From assembly GCF_006402735.1 (NCBI RefSeq), contig NZ_CP017174.1, positions 2,793,001 to 2,857,000 of the forward strand: a DNA stretch of 64,000 bases, given 5' to 3'. The notes below the pieces were generated by a model. It searched no databases. It worked only from the letters and a program-made list of their open reading frames with translations, and was not told where the DNA came from. The stretch is from Myxococcus xanthus (GTDB lineage Bacteria > Myxococcota > Myxococcia > Myxococcales > Myxococcaceae). Of this stretch, positions 50,220 to 59,104 are shown one piece after another. Position 1 is the first letter of the stretch; every line of letters begins with the position of its first letter. Position numbers and translations under genes: made by a program.

Positions 50220-51755
50220 TCACGGCGTTTCCATTGTAGGCGCCGCCGTGGGCGGGGTCGCCGCGGCGGGACGGGCATCGGGCCCGCACACGGCCTGATA
50301 GCGGGCCAGCGTGTCGTGCACGGTCCGCCGCAGCCGCTGCGGCGTGCCTTCGTGGAGCATGTCCACCGCGAGCTGCTGGGCGTCCAGCGCCTCCGGGCAG
50401 CGACCGAGCTGGAAGAGGAGGGTGGACCACGTGTCCAACACCGACGCGTTCCCCGGCGCCAGCGACAGGGCCCGCTGCGCCGCCGTCAGGCCCTTCTCCG
50501 GCTGGGCCGTGCGCGCGTAGTAGCCGGCCAGTCCGTTCTGCGCGCTCACGCTGCCGGGCAGCAGCTCCACCGCGCGGAGCCTCGCGGCCTCTTGCTCCTC
50601 GGACGTATTGCCCGCGGCGTCCAGGGCCTGCGCCATGGCGTTCCACGCGTGCCCGCTGTCGGGGTGGCGCTCCACCAGCTCCCGCGCGAGGGCGAGCCTG
50701 CGGAACGGATCCTCCGTGGAGCGGATGCGCAGCAGCATGGCGTCCACGTTGCCGGGCTCCTCGCGCGTGGCCTCCGCCATCTCCCGTTCGATGTGGGGCA
50801 GCCGCTCCTCCATGGGGGACGCGCCCGGTGTCATCAGGAACAGCTGGGCGCGGATGGCGTGGACCTCGGCCGCACGCATGGGGCGCGATTGCAGCGGGCT
50901 CGTCACGGGCGCCAACGGCGCGGTGATGGTGCGGTAATTCATGTGCCCAGGGCGGCGCACGTAGCCATTCAGCTCGCCAGCCAGGTCCTCCTCGCCGCGG
51001 AAGGCGGCCTCGAAGGCTTGCCGGGGTTCATCGCCGTGCATGAGGCGCTTCTGGAAGTCCTCGAAGCGCGCGCCGTGCCGGCTGATGAAGAAGTGCACCC
51101 ACAGCCAGGAGGACGCGTAGTACTGCCGCGACTCGGCGGTGCCGAGCAGCCCCTTGCCGTCCCACTCCCAGAGCTCGTCGAGCGTGCGCCAGCCGTGCCG
51201 CTGCACCTGGGTGTAGAAGGGCCCGTGGATACGCCCGAGGATGACCTCGCGCCGCTCTGGCCTGAGGGCGATGGTCTCCAGGTAGCTGGCCAGCCCTTCT
51301 GACAGCCAGCGTGGCTGGCGGACGAGCGCGAGCTCGGAGAGATAGTGCGTCAGCTCATGGGCCTGGGTGGTGATGTCCGCGGTGGCTTCGCTGAGCGCGT
51401 AGGCGTGCCCGGCCAGCACCAGCAGCGGGCCGTCCTCGGTGTGGGTGGAGAAGCCCTCGATGCGGATGTTGGTGAACTCCTCCATCGCGCTGCGGTTGTG
51501 GAGGACGATGATGTCCACCGTGCCCGGCGGGTCGAAGCTGCCGCCCCAGGCCTGAAGCAGTCCTTCGCGGAGCAGCTCCAGCTCTTGGGCCGCTTCCTCG
51601 GCCGTCTCCGTGTCCAGGTTGGTGCGGACGATGAAGTGGGGACTGCGCACTTCCACCCAGGGGCGGCCTCCCTCCAGCGGGCACAGGGCGCGCATGCTCG
51701 TGCATCCCGACAGCAGGGCGAGCAGCCATCCCAGGAACGCCATCCGACACGTCAT
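50220..51755 (-). CDS. Gluzincin-like lipoprotein with TPR tail
   Basis: A 511-residue lipoprotein (LLALLSGC lipobox near 18). The ATG at 51755 was preferred to the GTG 18 nt earlier. The N-terminal domain holds HELTH (about 132) and WLSEGLASYLE about 23 residues later, the zinc site of peptidase-MA-like proteins. Residues 320-490 form TPR repeats (AWNAMAQALDAAGNTSEEQEAARL, ALSLAPGNASVLDTWSTLLFQLG). A periplasmic protease bound to partners through TPRs is likely. Confidence 0.85.
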   Translation of the reverse strand: MTCRMAFLGWLLALLSGCTSMRALCPLEGGRPWVEVRSPHFIVRTNLDTETAEEAAQELELLREGLLQAWGGSFDPPGTVDIIVLHNRSAMEEFTNIRIEGFSTHTEDGPLLVLAGHAYALSEATADITTQAHELTHYLSELALVRQPRWLSEGLASYLETIALRPERREVILGRIHGPFYTQVQRHGWRTLDELWEWDGKGLLGTAESRQYYASSWLWVHFFISRHGARFEDFQKRLMHGDEPRQAFEAAFRGEEDLAGELNGYVRRPGHMNYRTITAPLAPVTSPLQSRPMRAAEVHAIRAQLFLMTPGASPMEERLPHIEREMAEATREEPGNVDAMLLRIRSTEDPFRRLALARELVERHPDSGHAWNAMAQALDAAGNTSEEQEAARLRAVELLPGSVSAQNGLAGYYARTAQPEKGLTAAQRALSLAPGNASVLDTWSTLLFQLGRCPEALDAQQLAVDMLHEGTPQRLRRTVHDTLARYQAVCGPDARPAAATPPTAAPTMETP

Positions 51756-51830
51756 GGTCCTGCGTTTTCCCACAAAGCGTCATCGGAGGGCAGGGTGGCC
51801 CGCCGTATCACTGGGGTAGAGTGCCGGCCC

Positions 51831-52847
51831 ATGGAGATGGCGGAGTTCATCGAGTCCCGCAGGCCGCGCTGGGAGCAGTTGGAGTCGCTGCTGGACCGGT
51901 CCGAGTCCCACGGCCTGCGCGAGCTGAGCCTGGAGGACGCCAGGACGCTGGGCCGGCTGTATCGCGCCGTCTCCAGTGACTTGCTGTGGGTTCGCGCGCG
52001 CAGTGGCTCGGCGGACGTGAATGCCTACCTCAACGATTTGGTGGGCCGGGCGTATGCGCTGACGTACCCGGGCCGGCGCCCGCGACTGGCGGACGTGTGG
52101 GGCTTCGTGGCACGGGGCTTCCCCGCGCTGATGCGGCGCGAGTGGCGGATGTACGTGGCGTCGCTGCTGCTGCTGCTGGCGGGCGTGGGCTTCGGCTACG
52201 CGGGGATGATGGTGGACCCCGACGCGGCGCACTACCTGGTCCCCGCCGAGCACCTGAAGCTGGACCCCGTCGAACGCGCGGCCAACGAGGCCGCGGGTGA
52301 CGGCATGTCGGTGGGAGACCAGGCCCAGTTCACCACCTACCTCTTCACCCACAACATCCAGGTGGCCTTCCTGGCGTTCGCGCTGGGCATCACGGTGGGC
52401 CTGGGCACGGCCATCATGCTGTTCGTCAACGGCCTGTTCCTGGGCGCGCTCGCGCAAGTCTACGCGGCCAAGGGAATGGCGGGCTGGTTCTGGGCGTGGA
52501 TTCTTCCGCACGGCATTCCGGAAATCACCGCCATCTGCATCGCAGGCGCCGCGGGGCTGGTGATTGCGCGAGGCATGGTGGCCCCGCGAGGACTGCCCCG
52601 TGGACAGGCGGTGCGACAGGAGGCGGTGACGGCGGTGAGGCTGCTGTTCGGCACGCTCGTCCTGTTCGTGCTCGCGGGCTTCATCGAGGGCACGGTGTCC
52701 CAGATTCATCCACCCAAGTTGTCGGTGGCGTTCAAGGTGTCCTTCGCGTTGACGGTGGGCGCGGGCGTGTACGCGTACCTGCTGTCGGACTGGCTGCGTG
52801 GGAGCCGCGCGGCGCCAGACGGCGGCGCTGAGTCCGCGCATGGATGA
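51831..52847 (+). CDS. Stage II sporulation protein M-like (SpoIIM/DUF95) membrane protein
   Basis: A 338-residue protein. After an 85-residue helical cytoplasmic part, membrane segments appear at about 105-130 and from 175 (TTYLFTHNIQVAFLAFALGIT, LFVNGLFLGALAQVYAAKGM, WAWILPHGIPEITAICIAGAAGL), the SpoIIM core including the conserved HNxxVA and HGxxE motifs. Myxobacterial homologues are not tied to endospores. A TAGAGT box 8 nt before the ATG suggests a leaderless mRNA. It overlaps the pyrophosphatase gene by 8 bp. Confidence 0.9.
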   Translation: MEMAEFIESRRPRWEQLESLLDRSESHGLRELSLEDARTLGRLYRAVSSDLLWVRARSGSADVNAYLNDLVGRAYALTYPGRRPRLADVWGFVARGFPALMRREWRMYVASLLLLLAGVGFGYAGMMVDPDAAHYLVPAEHLKLDPVERAANEAAGDGMSVGDQAQFTTYLFTHNIQVAFLAFALGITVGLGTAIMLFVNGLFLGALAQVYAAKGMAGWFWAWILPHGIPEITAICIAGAAGLVIARGMVAPRGLPRGQAVRQEAVTAVRLLFGTLVLFVLAGFIEGTVSQIHPPKLSVAFKVSFALTVGAGVYAYLLSDWLRGSRAAPDGGAESAHG

Positions 52848-53319
52848 GCGCTTGTGGCTGCCTCCGCTGCCCAGCGAGCCGGAGGTCCTCATCGAGTGCC
52901 CGCGCTTCTCCTTCGTGAAGCGCCGCGCGGACGGGGCGGTGGACTTCGTGTCGCCGCTGCCGTGCCCGTACAACTACGGCAGCATCCCGGGCCTCACGTC
53001 GGATGAAGGCGACCCGCTGGACGCCGTCGTCATGGGGCCCCGGCTGGGGTTGGGCCAGCGGCTGCGCGTGCCCGTGGTGGGCGTCATCGGCTTCGTCGAC
53101 GCGGGACGGGGGGACCCGAAGGTGGTGTGCGCCGCCGCGCCCCTGACGGACGCCGAGCGCGCGGGCCTGGAGCGCTTCTTCCGCGTCTACGCCCTCTTCA
53201 AGCAGGTGCTGCACCGCGTGCGGGGCAACGTCCCGGACACCCGCTTCATGGGGTGGTTGCCGCTGCCCGTCCCGGCGCTGGACGTGGCCCCGGAGGCTAC
53301 AGCACGCCGCGCGCCTTGA
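52840..53319 (+). CDS. Inorganic pyrophosphatase-family protein
   Basis: A 159-residue soluble protein of the family I inorganic pyrophosphatase fold. The signature reads PYNYGSIPG then DEGDPLDAVV (55-64), giving the metal-binding Asp residues; FVDAGRGDPKV carries the later Asp and Lys. It is slightly shorter than E. coli Ppa and the early ligand region (IECPRFSFVKRRADG) departs from the usual ExxKGS pattern, so activity is likely but not certain. It is convergent with the DUF58 gene and overlaps it by 23 bp. Confidence 0.8.
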   Translation: MDERLWLPPLPSEPEVLIECPRFSFVKRRADGAVDFVSPLPCPYNYGSIPGLTSDEGDPLDAVVMGPRLGLGQRLRVPVVGVIGFVDAGRGDPKVVCAAAPLTDAERAGLERFFRVYALFKQVLHRVRGNVPDTRFMGWLPLPVPALDVAPEATARRAP

Positions 53320-54604
53320 TGTCCAGGTAGCGGTTGACGGCGGCCAGGCTCAGCTCATCCGGCTGCACGTCGAGCATCTGCACGCCGCCCTGGCTCACGC
53401 GCGCCTTGAGCATTTCGCGGTCGGTGAGCAGCTCCGACGCCACCGCGTGCTGGAAGGCCTCTTCCGGGCTGGGCGGCGGCGTGCGCAGCAGCTTCTGGAG
53501 CGCGGTGTCCTTCACCGACAGGCACAGGGGGACGTGCCGCCGCGCCAGTCGGTGCAGTGGGGCCACCATGGTGGAGGCCTGCTCCTCGTCCAGGAAGTCG
53601 GTGAAGACACACAGCAGGCTGCGGCGCGTGAGGCGGAGGTTCAGTTCCTTGAAGAGCGCCAGGTAGTCCACGTACGTGAGGCTGGGCGTGGTGCCGTAGA
53701 GCGTGTCGACAATCTTCCGGTACTGCGTGCGTCCGGCAGCGGGCGGCAGGTAGGCCTTCACGCCATCCGCGAACACGGCCAGCCCCACGCGGTCGCCGTT
53801 GCGCACGGCCACGAAGGCCAGGAAGAGGGCCGCGTTCACCGCGTGGTCCAGCTTGGTGAGGCCGTCCACCTGCGCGGCCATGGAGCGGCCCGCGTCCACG
53901 CAGATGAGGATGGACTGCGAGCGCTCCGACTCCAGCACACGCGTCACCGGCCGCCCACGCCTGGCGGTGGCCTTCCAGTCCACGTCCCGCACGCTGTCGC
54001 CCTGGGCGTAGTCGCGCAGGCGGGCGAACTCGCTGCCGCGCCCGTCGCGCCGCAGCTGCCGCAGGCCCAGGTTGACCAGGTCCAGCGCCGCGCCCGACAG
54101 CAGCAGCCGGTTGGCGCCGCGCAGGTCCGGGTACACGGCGATGTCCTGCGCCGCGGGGAACACGCGCTCGTGGGACACCAGCCCCAGCGGCCCGCGCACG
54201 CGGACGTGCACGTCTCCGAACTGGAAACGGCCGCGCTTCACGGGCGTTACCCGGTACACCCAGCGCGACTCGCTCCGCGCGGGCAGGTGAAGTGGTGCCT
54301 CGTCCGGCGTGGCGGCGAAGCCGTCCGGCACGTCGTCCCGGACGCGCACCTGGACGGCGCCGCCGCTCCGGTGAATCAGCCGCACCACCACCTTGTTGGC
54401 CACGCCCACGTTGAGCCGCGCGGGCAGCACGCGGTGAACCTCCAGCCGGGCCCTCCGCGCGGTGAGCACGTCGAACACAGCCAGCGCCAGCACCAGTGCG
54501 TCCAGCGCGAGCACGGCGCCGCCAATGCCGGGGCTGAAGCCCGCCAGCATCATCGGCAGCGCCAGCAGCGCCAGCAGCACCCAGAGGCGCGGGGTGGGAA
54601 TCAC
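53297..54604 (-). CDS. DUF58-domain protein (vWA-like)
   Basis: A 435-residue membrane protein with two N-terminal membrane helices (LWVLLALLALPMMLAG, GGAVLALDALVLALAVF). The DUF58 motif EFARLRDYAQGDSVRDVDWKA then ILICVDAGRSMAAQ shows the vWA-like metal site. The C-terminus completes the domain. It overlaps moxR as ATGA; MoxR ATPases and DUF58 proteins act together as chaperone-like pairs, often with transglutaminase or DUF4129 proteins. Confidence 0.93.
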   Translation of the reverse strand: MIPTPRLWVLLALLALPMMLAGFSPGIGGAVLALDALVLALAVFDVLTARRARLEVHRVLPARLNVGVANKVVVRLIHRSGGAVQVRVRDDVPDGFAATPDEAPLHLPARSESRWVYRVTPVKRGRFQFGDVHVRVRGPLGLVSHERVFPAAQDIAVYPDLRGANRLLLSGAALDLVNLGLRQLRRDGRGSEFARLRDYAQGDSVRDVDWKATARRGRPVTRVLESERSQSILICVDAGRSMAAQVDGLTKLDHAVNAALFLAFVAVRNGDRVGLAVFADGVKAYLPPAAGRTQYRKIVDTLYGTTPSLTYVDYLALFKELNLRLTRRSLLCVFTDFLDEEQASTMVAPLHRLARRHVPLCLSVKDTALQKLLRTPPPSPEEAFQHAVASELLTDREMLKARVSQGGVQMLDVQPDELSLAAVNRYLDIKARGVL

Positions 54605-55599
54605 CGGGGGACCTCGACGCCGCGCACCACCTCGCGCAGCACGTCCGTCGGCGTGGCCCCGTCCAGCTCCGCGTCCGGCGACAGCAGCAGGCGGTGCTTC
54701 AGCACGGGCGCCGCCAGGAAGCGCACGTCGTCCGGGGTGACGAAGCCGCGCCCTCGCAGCGCCGCCAGGGCCTTGGCCGCCAGAAGCAGGTGCACGCCCG
54801 CGCGAGGCCCGGCCCCCAATCGGATGCGGCTGGAGGCGCGCGTGGCCGCCACCAGCTTGCGGACGTAGGCCAGCACCGGCGGCTCCACCGTCACCTCATT
54901 CAGCGCGCCGCGCGCGGCCAGCAGCCCGTCCTTCGTCACCGCGGCATTGACGCCCGCGCGCTGCAGGTCCCCCGAGTCGAAGCCCCGGTGCACGGAGGCC
55001 AGAATCGCGTCCTCCTCCTCTGGCGCGGGGTAGCCCACCTCGATTTTCAGCAGGAAGCGGTCGAGCTGCGCCTCGGGCAGCGGATAGGTGCCCTCGGACT
55101 CCACGGGGTTCTGCGTGGCGAATACGGTGAAGAGCGGGGAGAGCGACAGCACGCGGCCCTCCATGGACACCGAGCGCTCCTGCATGGCCTCCAGCAGCGC
55201 GGACTGCGTCTTCGCCGGGGCGCGGTTGATTTCGTCCGCCAGCAGCAGGTCCGTGAAGATGGGGCCGCGCACCAGCGTGAAGCCCTGCGTCTTCAGGTCG
55301 AACACGCTGGTGCCCAGGATGTCCGCGGGCATCAGGTCCGGGGTGAACTGGATGCGCTTGAACTCCGCGCCGATGCTGCGCGACAGGGCCTTGGCCATCA
55401 ACGTCTTGGCCACGCCGGGTACGCCCTCCAGCAGGATGTGGCCGCCGGCGATGAGGCCACAGAGCATCAGCTCCAGGGCCTCATCCTGGCCGACCACGGC
55501 CTTGCGCACCTCGGACAGCACGGCCTCGCGGATGGCGTGGGCGGCCTGCACGGCGTTACCAGCCGGGGCGGGGGAGGGGGCGGACAGGGTGTCGTTCAT
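54601..55599 (-). CDS. MoxR-family AAA ATPase
   Basis: A 332-residue ATPase; the ATG at 55599 overlaps the DUF4350 stop. Walker A is GVPGVAKT (59-66), Walker B is LLLADEINRAPAKTQSALLEAMQE, the sensor is FATQNPVE, and an arginine finger region (LPEAQLDRFLLK) follows. The longer open frame upstream is Arg/Pro-rich and rejected. It is the centre of the conserved DUF4129-DUF4350-MoxR-DUF58 operon, thought to aid assembly or metal insertion of envelope proteins. Confidence 0.95.
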   Translation of the reverse strand: MNDTLSAPSPAPAGNAVQAAHAIREAVLSEVRKAVVGQDEALELMLCGLIAGGHILLEGVPGVAKTLMAKALSRSIGAEFKRIQFTPDLMPADILGTSVFDLKTQGFTLVRGPIFTDLLLADEINRAPAKTQSALLEAMQERSVSMEGRVLSLSPLFTVFATQNPVESEGTYPLPEAQLDRFLLKIEVGYPAPEEEDAILASVHRGFDSGDLQRAGVNAAVTKDGLLAARGALNEVTVEPPVLAYVRKLVAATRASSRIRLGAGPRAGVHLLLAAKALAALRGRGFVTPDDVRFLAAPVLKHRLLLSPDAELDGATPTDVLREVVRGVEVPR

Positions 55600-56876
55600 G
55601 TCGTTTCGGGAGGGCTGGGCCGGGCGGCGCCGGCGGAATGAAGGCGTTGTCGCAGCCGCGCCGCGCGCTCGGCGAACTGCTGGAGGTCTGTGTCGCGCGT
55701 CACCGCGCGGCTGTCCGTGGTGAGCTCCTCGAGCCCCTGGGCCAGGTCCGCGCGGCCACGCTCGCGCAGCCCGTGAGCCACTGCGTCCGCGGGCGCATGC
55801 GCGGGCAGGCCCGCGTGCAGGGCCAGGTCCTGGGTGAGGCCCCGGAGGATGAGCTGGGCGGAGAAGCCGTGGTGGCGGCCCTCGCGGTACAGCCGGCCCA
55901 TGGCGAAGAGCGCGTCGGTGGCGCCCACGCGCGAGGACTCGGGCGGGGGGCGCGGGCGGCCGAAGCGCTTGAGCGACACCGACCACAGCGCTACGCCAAG
56001 CAGCAGTTGCAACACGGCGAAGTGCAGGCCGTAGCGGCGCGCGAAGTCCACCACGGAGCGCTCGTTGGTGAAGCCGTGGTGGAACTCGTCGAACTCGATG
56101 GGGCCGGGGCCGATTGACGCCAGGGTGCTGAGCCAGAACTGCGCGTTGTCCGCGCGCGCCAGCGCCTGGTTCATGGCCAGCTCCGGGGCGCCCACCACCA
56201 GCACGCGGCCCTGCCCATACGGCACCACCGCCGCCACGAACATGCCCAGCCGTTCATCCTCCAGGACGGGAACGGCCGTCTCGGGCAGCTCCAGGTAGGC
56301 CTGCACCTTCGCCTCCACGCGCTCCACGCCCAGCGTGTACGGCGTGGGCTGGGGCGGCACCAGCGTGCGCATGGGCAGGGTGGTGTCCGCCTTGAAGAGC
56401 TTCACGTTCAAGGCTTGCAGCACCGGGTTCTCCCGCGAGCCCCACGGCACGTAGACGGCGCTGCCGCCCTCTCGCACGTGCTTCAGCAGTTGCTCGGTTT
56501 CATCGTCGTCCAGCGCGGCCGCGCGGAAGGCGTTGAAGCCGGTGCGGGGGACGTGCTCGTCGGCCAGGCCAGCGTCGGGCTCGGCGGCCAGCGCCGTCTG
56601 GTCCGGGTCGTGCTCGTAGGCACCAGACACCTCCACCGCCAGCAGCACCGGCGTACCCAGTCCGGACGCGATGCGCAGGTCCGCCATGCGGCGCGTCACC
56701 GGCAGCCTGCTCTCCTGGGCCAGCAGGAACAGGGCTCGCGCGCCGTCCTCCTGCGCGCGGTACGTGGACAGCGTGTCCGCGAACGCGTTGCGCCGGGCGC
56801 CTCGGACCAGGAAGGTGGTCAGCACCGCGGTGAGCAGCAGGCCCCCCACCACCAGCAGCGGGAAACGGTCACGCAC
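55596..56876 (-). CDS. DUF4350-domain membrane protein
   Basis: A 426-residue protein from a GTG. A membrane helix lies at 5-25 (FPLLVVGGLLLTAVLTTFLV), then a DUF4350 periplasmic domain with RAQEDGARALFLLAQ, GGSAVYVPWG and EFDEFHHGF, then a second helix at about 270 (LHFAVLQLLLGVALWSVSL) and a helical C-terminus. It overlaps its neighbours on both sides in the MoxR operon. Confidence 0.88.
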   Translation of the reverse strand: MRDRFPLLVVGGLLLTAVLTTFLVRGARRNAFADTLSTYRAQEDGARALFLLAQESRLPVTRRMADLRIASGLGTPVLLAVEVSGAYEHDPDQTALAAEPDAGLADEHVPRTGFNAFRAAALDDDETEQLLKHVREGGSAVYVPWGSRENPVLQALNVKLFKADTTLPMRTLVPPQPTPYTLGVERVEAKVQAYLELPETAVPVLEDERLGMFVAAVVPYGQGRVLVVGAPELAMNQALARADNAQFWLSTLASIGPGPIEFDEFHHGFTNERSVVDFARRYGLHFAVLQLLLGVALWSVSLKRFGRPRPPPESSRVGATDALFAMGRLYREGRHHGFSAQLILRGLTQDLALHAGLPAHAPADAVAHGLRERGRADLAQGLEELTTDSRAVTRDTDLQQFAERAARLRQRLHSAGAARPSPPETT

Positions 56877-58779
56877 CAGCCACCTCCGGGCGAGACGGCG
56901 CGGCCAGCAGGGGCTCGGTGAGCGCGCGGAACTCGCGGTAGCCGTCCACGCTCACCGGCAGGTTGCCGTACCAGGCGAAGTCGAAGCGCCGCGTCAGCTC
57001 GCGGAAGGGAGCCTTCCATTCCGCGCGGCCCCGGAACTGATACAGGTAGTCCCAGTTGCTCAGCGTCTCGTCATAGAGGATGGCGCCGTCGCGGTGGAGC
57101 CGGGACAGCAGCGCCAGGTAGAGGCTGCGCACCGCCTCGCGGTATGCGCCCCGCGCGGCCAACTCGTCCGCCAGGTGGGCCCAGCCCTCGGGAGGACGTG
57201 ACAGCGCGTGGTGGGCGTCCCCCGCCAGCGTGGATGCGTCCACCGTGGACACCTGCACGCCTTCCGCGCCCGCGCGGCGCTTGTCGCGGTTCAGCGCACG
57301 CAGCAGCACGACGCCCAGCACCGCGAGGGTGAGTGTCACCAGCACCACCACCAGCACGTTGGCCACGCTGGCGCCGGTGAGGAATGGCTGCGCCGTCTCC
57401 TGCCGCGGTTCCGCCGGCTCCCGCTCGAATAGCTTCTTCAACTGCGCCCCCAGCCAGTCGATGAATCGCTGCCACCAGCCTGGCGCCTCTCGGGGGGCCG
57501 AGGGCTCCTCGGGGGCGTCTTTCTCCGCCTTGGGCGCGGCCTCCGCGAACTCGGGCCGGGACAGAATGTCCTTCGCCCGCGCGGCGGCGGCACGCGCGTC
57601 CGCCCGGGTCTGGGCGTCCACGGTCGCGCCCACCGTGGTGAGCCCCTGCGTCAGCGTGGTACGGGCCTTGTCGCAGTCCTCCTCGTCGAAGGCCTGCCGC
57701 TCCACGCGGCGCACGAAGCGGTCCAGCTTCGCGGCTTCGCCGGGCCCCAGGGACTCCAGGGGCGCGTACAGGCCCGCGGCATCCTCCGCCGTCGAGGCCT
57801 CACACGCCTCCGCGACCTCGCCCAGCCGCCGCAGCGCCTCGGCGGGGGGCAGGGGCTTGGCTTCCTCGGTGTCCTGGGCATGGGCTGGCGCCGCCGTCAG
57901 CAGGCCCAGGCCCAGCACCACCGCCAGCATCGCCGCGCCACGCGTCGCGCCCGGCGGAGGCAGGGGGCGTCCCAAATCCCGGGATGGAAGCTGCTGGACG
58001 CTGGCCAGCAGGTCGAGCCCTTCCTGACGCACGCGCCCGTCCACCAGCAGCAGCGTGGCCGTCGCGGCGCGCACCGGCTCGAAGAGGGCGAACGTCGTCA
58101 CCGCGAGGAAGATCAGCCACTGGCCGTTGTCCAGCGAGGCGTAGCGCTCCGCGAACGTCAGGTCCACGCCCACCAGCTTGCGGCCCAGGAACAGCAGGAA
58201 GTTGAAGGCGATGTGCAGGTTGAAGAAGGCCAGCACCTGCACGGACATGAGGATGCGGGTCCACAGCGCGGTGCCGCGCGCCGGGCCCAGCAGCCGTGAG
58301 CACGTGCCGTAGAGCTTCAACGGACTGCCGCGCCCCTGCATCACCGCCGCGTAGCCCACCCCGTGGGACTGCAGCAGGAGGTAGCCGAAGCCTCCCGTCA
58401 CCATCACCACCAACGTGTTGAGGCCCAGCAGGTACGCCACGGCGATGAAGAGCGCGGGCATCCGGCCCAGCGCCGCCTTGAGCGAGGCCCACGCGGAAGG
58501 CTCGCCCTGGGTGCCCAGCAGCAACTCCTGTACGTAATGGCACGTCGCGCCCTGGCCCAGGCCCCGGAGGAACCACGCCAGCGTCAGCAGCAGCGAGGGC
58601 ACCACGAGCGGCCAGCCCATGCGCACCGACTCCGCCAGGTACAACATGGCGGCCACCACGGCCGCGCCGCCGGGCAGGGTGAGGGCCCAGACGCCCGCGT
58701 TGCGGGTGCACAGGCGCAGCGCGGCGTCCATCAAGGCCACCGCGTTGCGCGGGCGGAATTCGAGCGCGGAGACGGCCAT
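56869..58779 (-). CDS. DUF4129-domain membrane protein
   Basis: A 636-residue protein. The N-terminal 280 residues have about six membrane segments, the middle is Ala/Glu-rich with a predicted signal-like helix (MLAVVLGLGLLTAAPAHAQD), a further membrane span lies near 475 (VANVLVVVLVTLTLAVLGVVLL). The C-terminal DUF4129 domain is clear (AYREAVRSLYLALLSRLHRDG, YLYQFRGRAEWKAPFRELTRRFD). The internal signal-like helix may mark a fusion of two ancestral genes. It overlaps the DUF4350 gene by 8 bp. Confidence 0.88.
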   Translation of the reverse strand: MAVSALEFRPRNAVALMDAALRLCTRNAGVWALTLPGGAAVVAAMLYLAESVRMGWPLVVPSLLLTLAWFLRGLGQGATCHYVQELLLGTQGEPSAWASLKAALGRMPALFIAVAYLLGLNTLVVMVTGGFGYLLLQSHGVGYAAVMQGRGSPLKLYGTCSRLLGPARGTALWTRILMSVQVLAFFNLHIAFNFLLFLGRKLVGVDLTFAERYASLDNGQWLIFLAVTTFALFEPVRAATATLLLVDGRVRQEGLDLLASVQQLPSRDLGRPLPPPGATRGAAMLAVVLGLGLLTAAPAHAQDTEEAKPLPPAEALRRLGEVAEACEASTAEDAAGLYAPLESLGPGEAAKLDRFVRRVERQAFDEEDCDKARTTLTQGLTTVGATVDAQTRADARAAAARAKDILSRPEFAEAAPKAEKDAPEEPSAPREAPGWWQRFIDWLGAQLKKLFEREPAEPRQETAQPFLTGASVANVLVVVLVTLTLAVLGVVLLRALNRDKRRAGAEGVQVSTVDASTLAGDAHHALSRPPEGWAHLADELAARGAYREAVRSLYLALLSRLHRDGAILYDETLSNWDYLYQFRGRAEWKAPFRELTRRFDFAWYGNLPVSVDGYREFRALTEPLLAAPSRPEVAGA

Positions 58780-58782
58780 GGG

Positions 58783-59052
58783 CTAGCTCGCCGCCACTTG
58801 GGCAAGCAGGAGGATGCCGCCCCAGACGAGCGCCAGGCTCATCAGCGCCAGCACCACGTTGCCCGCAGACCATTCGCGGCGCTCACCCGGGCCCTCCAGC
58901 GCCTTGAGGCGCTGGTCCAGGCAGCTGGCGCAGCGGTTGATGCCCTCGAACTGCGTGGTGCATTCCCGGCAGATGACACGCCGGCACTCCACGCAGACGC
59001 CGAGGCCGGCGCGCTCCGGGTGGTAGTGGCAGCGGCCCGAGCCTTGAATCAT
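58783..59052 (-). CDS. Small B-box zinc-finger protein with a C-terminal membrane helix
   Basis: An 89-residue protein. Residues 8-44 contain a B-box-like zinc finger (CHYHPERAGLGVC, CRRVICRECTTQF, CASC). A linker leads to one C-terminal membrane helix (GNVVLALMSLALVWGGILLLAQ). It heads the DUF4129/MoxR operon, 4 bp before it. Such B-box/TM proteins are common next to rhomboid or MoxR genes; the function is unknown. Confidence 0.88.
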   Translation of the reverse strand: MIQGSGRCHYHPERAGLGVCVECRRVICRECTTQFEGINRCASCLDQRLKALEGPGERREWSAGNVVLALMSLALVWGGILLLAQVAAS

Positions 59053-59104
59053 GCCGCCACCTTAACGCACACCCGGGCCCGCCGTACCACTCCCGAAGCG
59101 GGGA

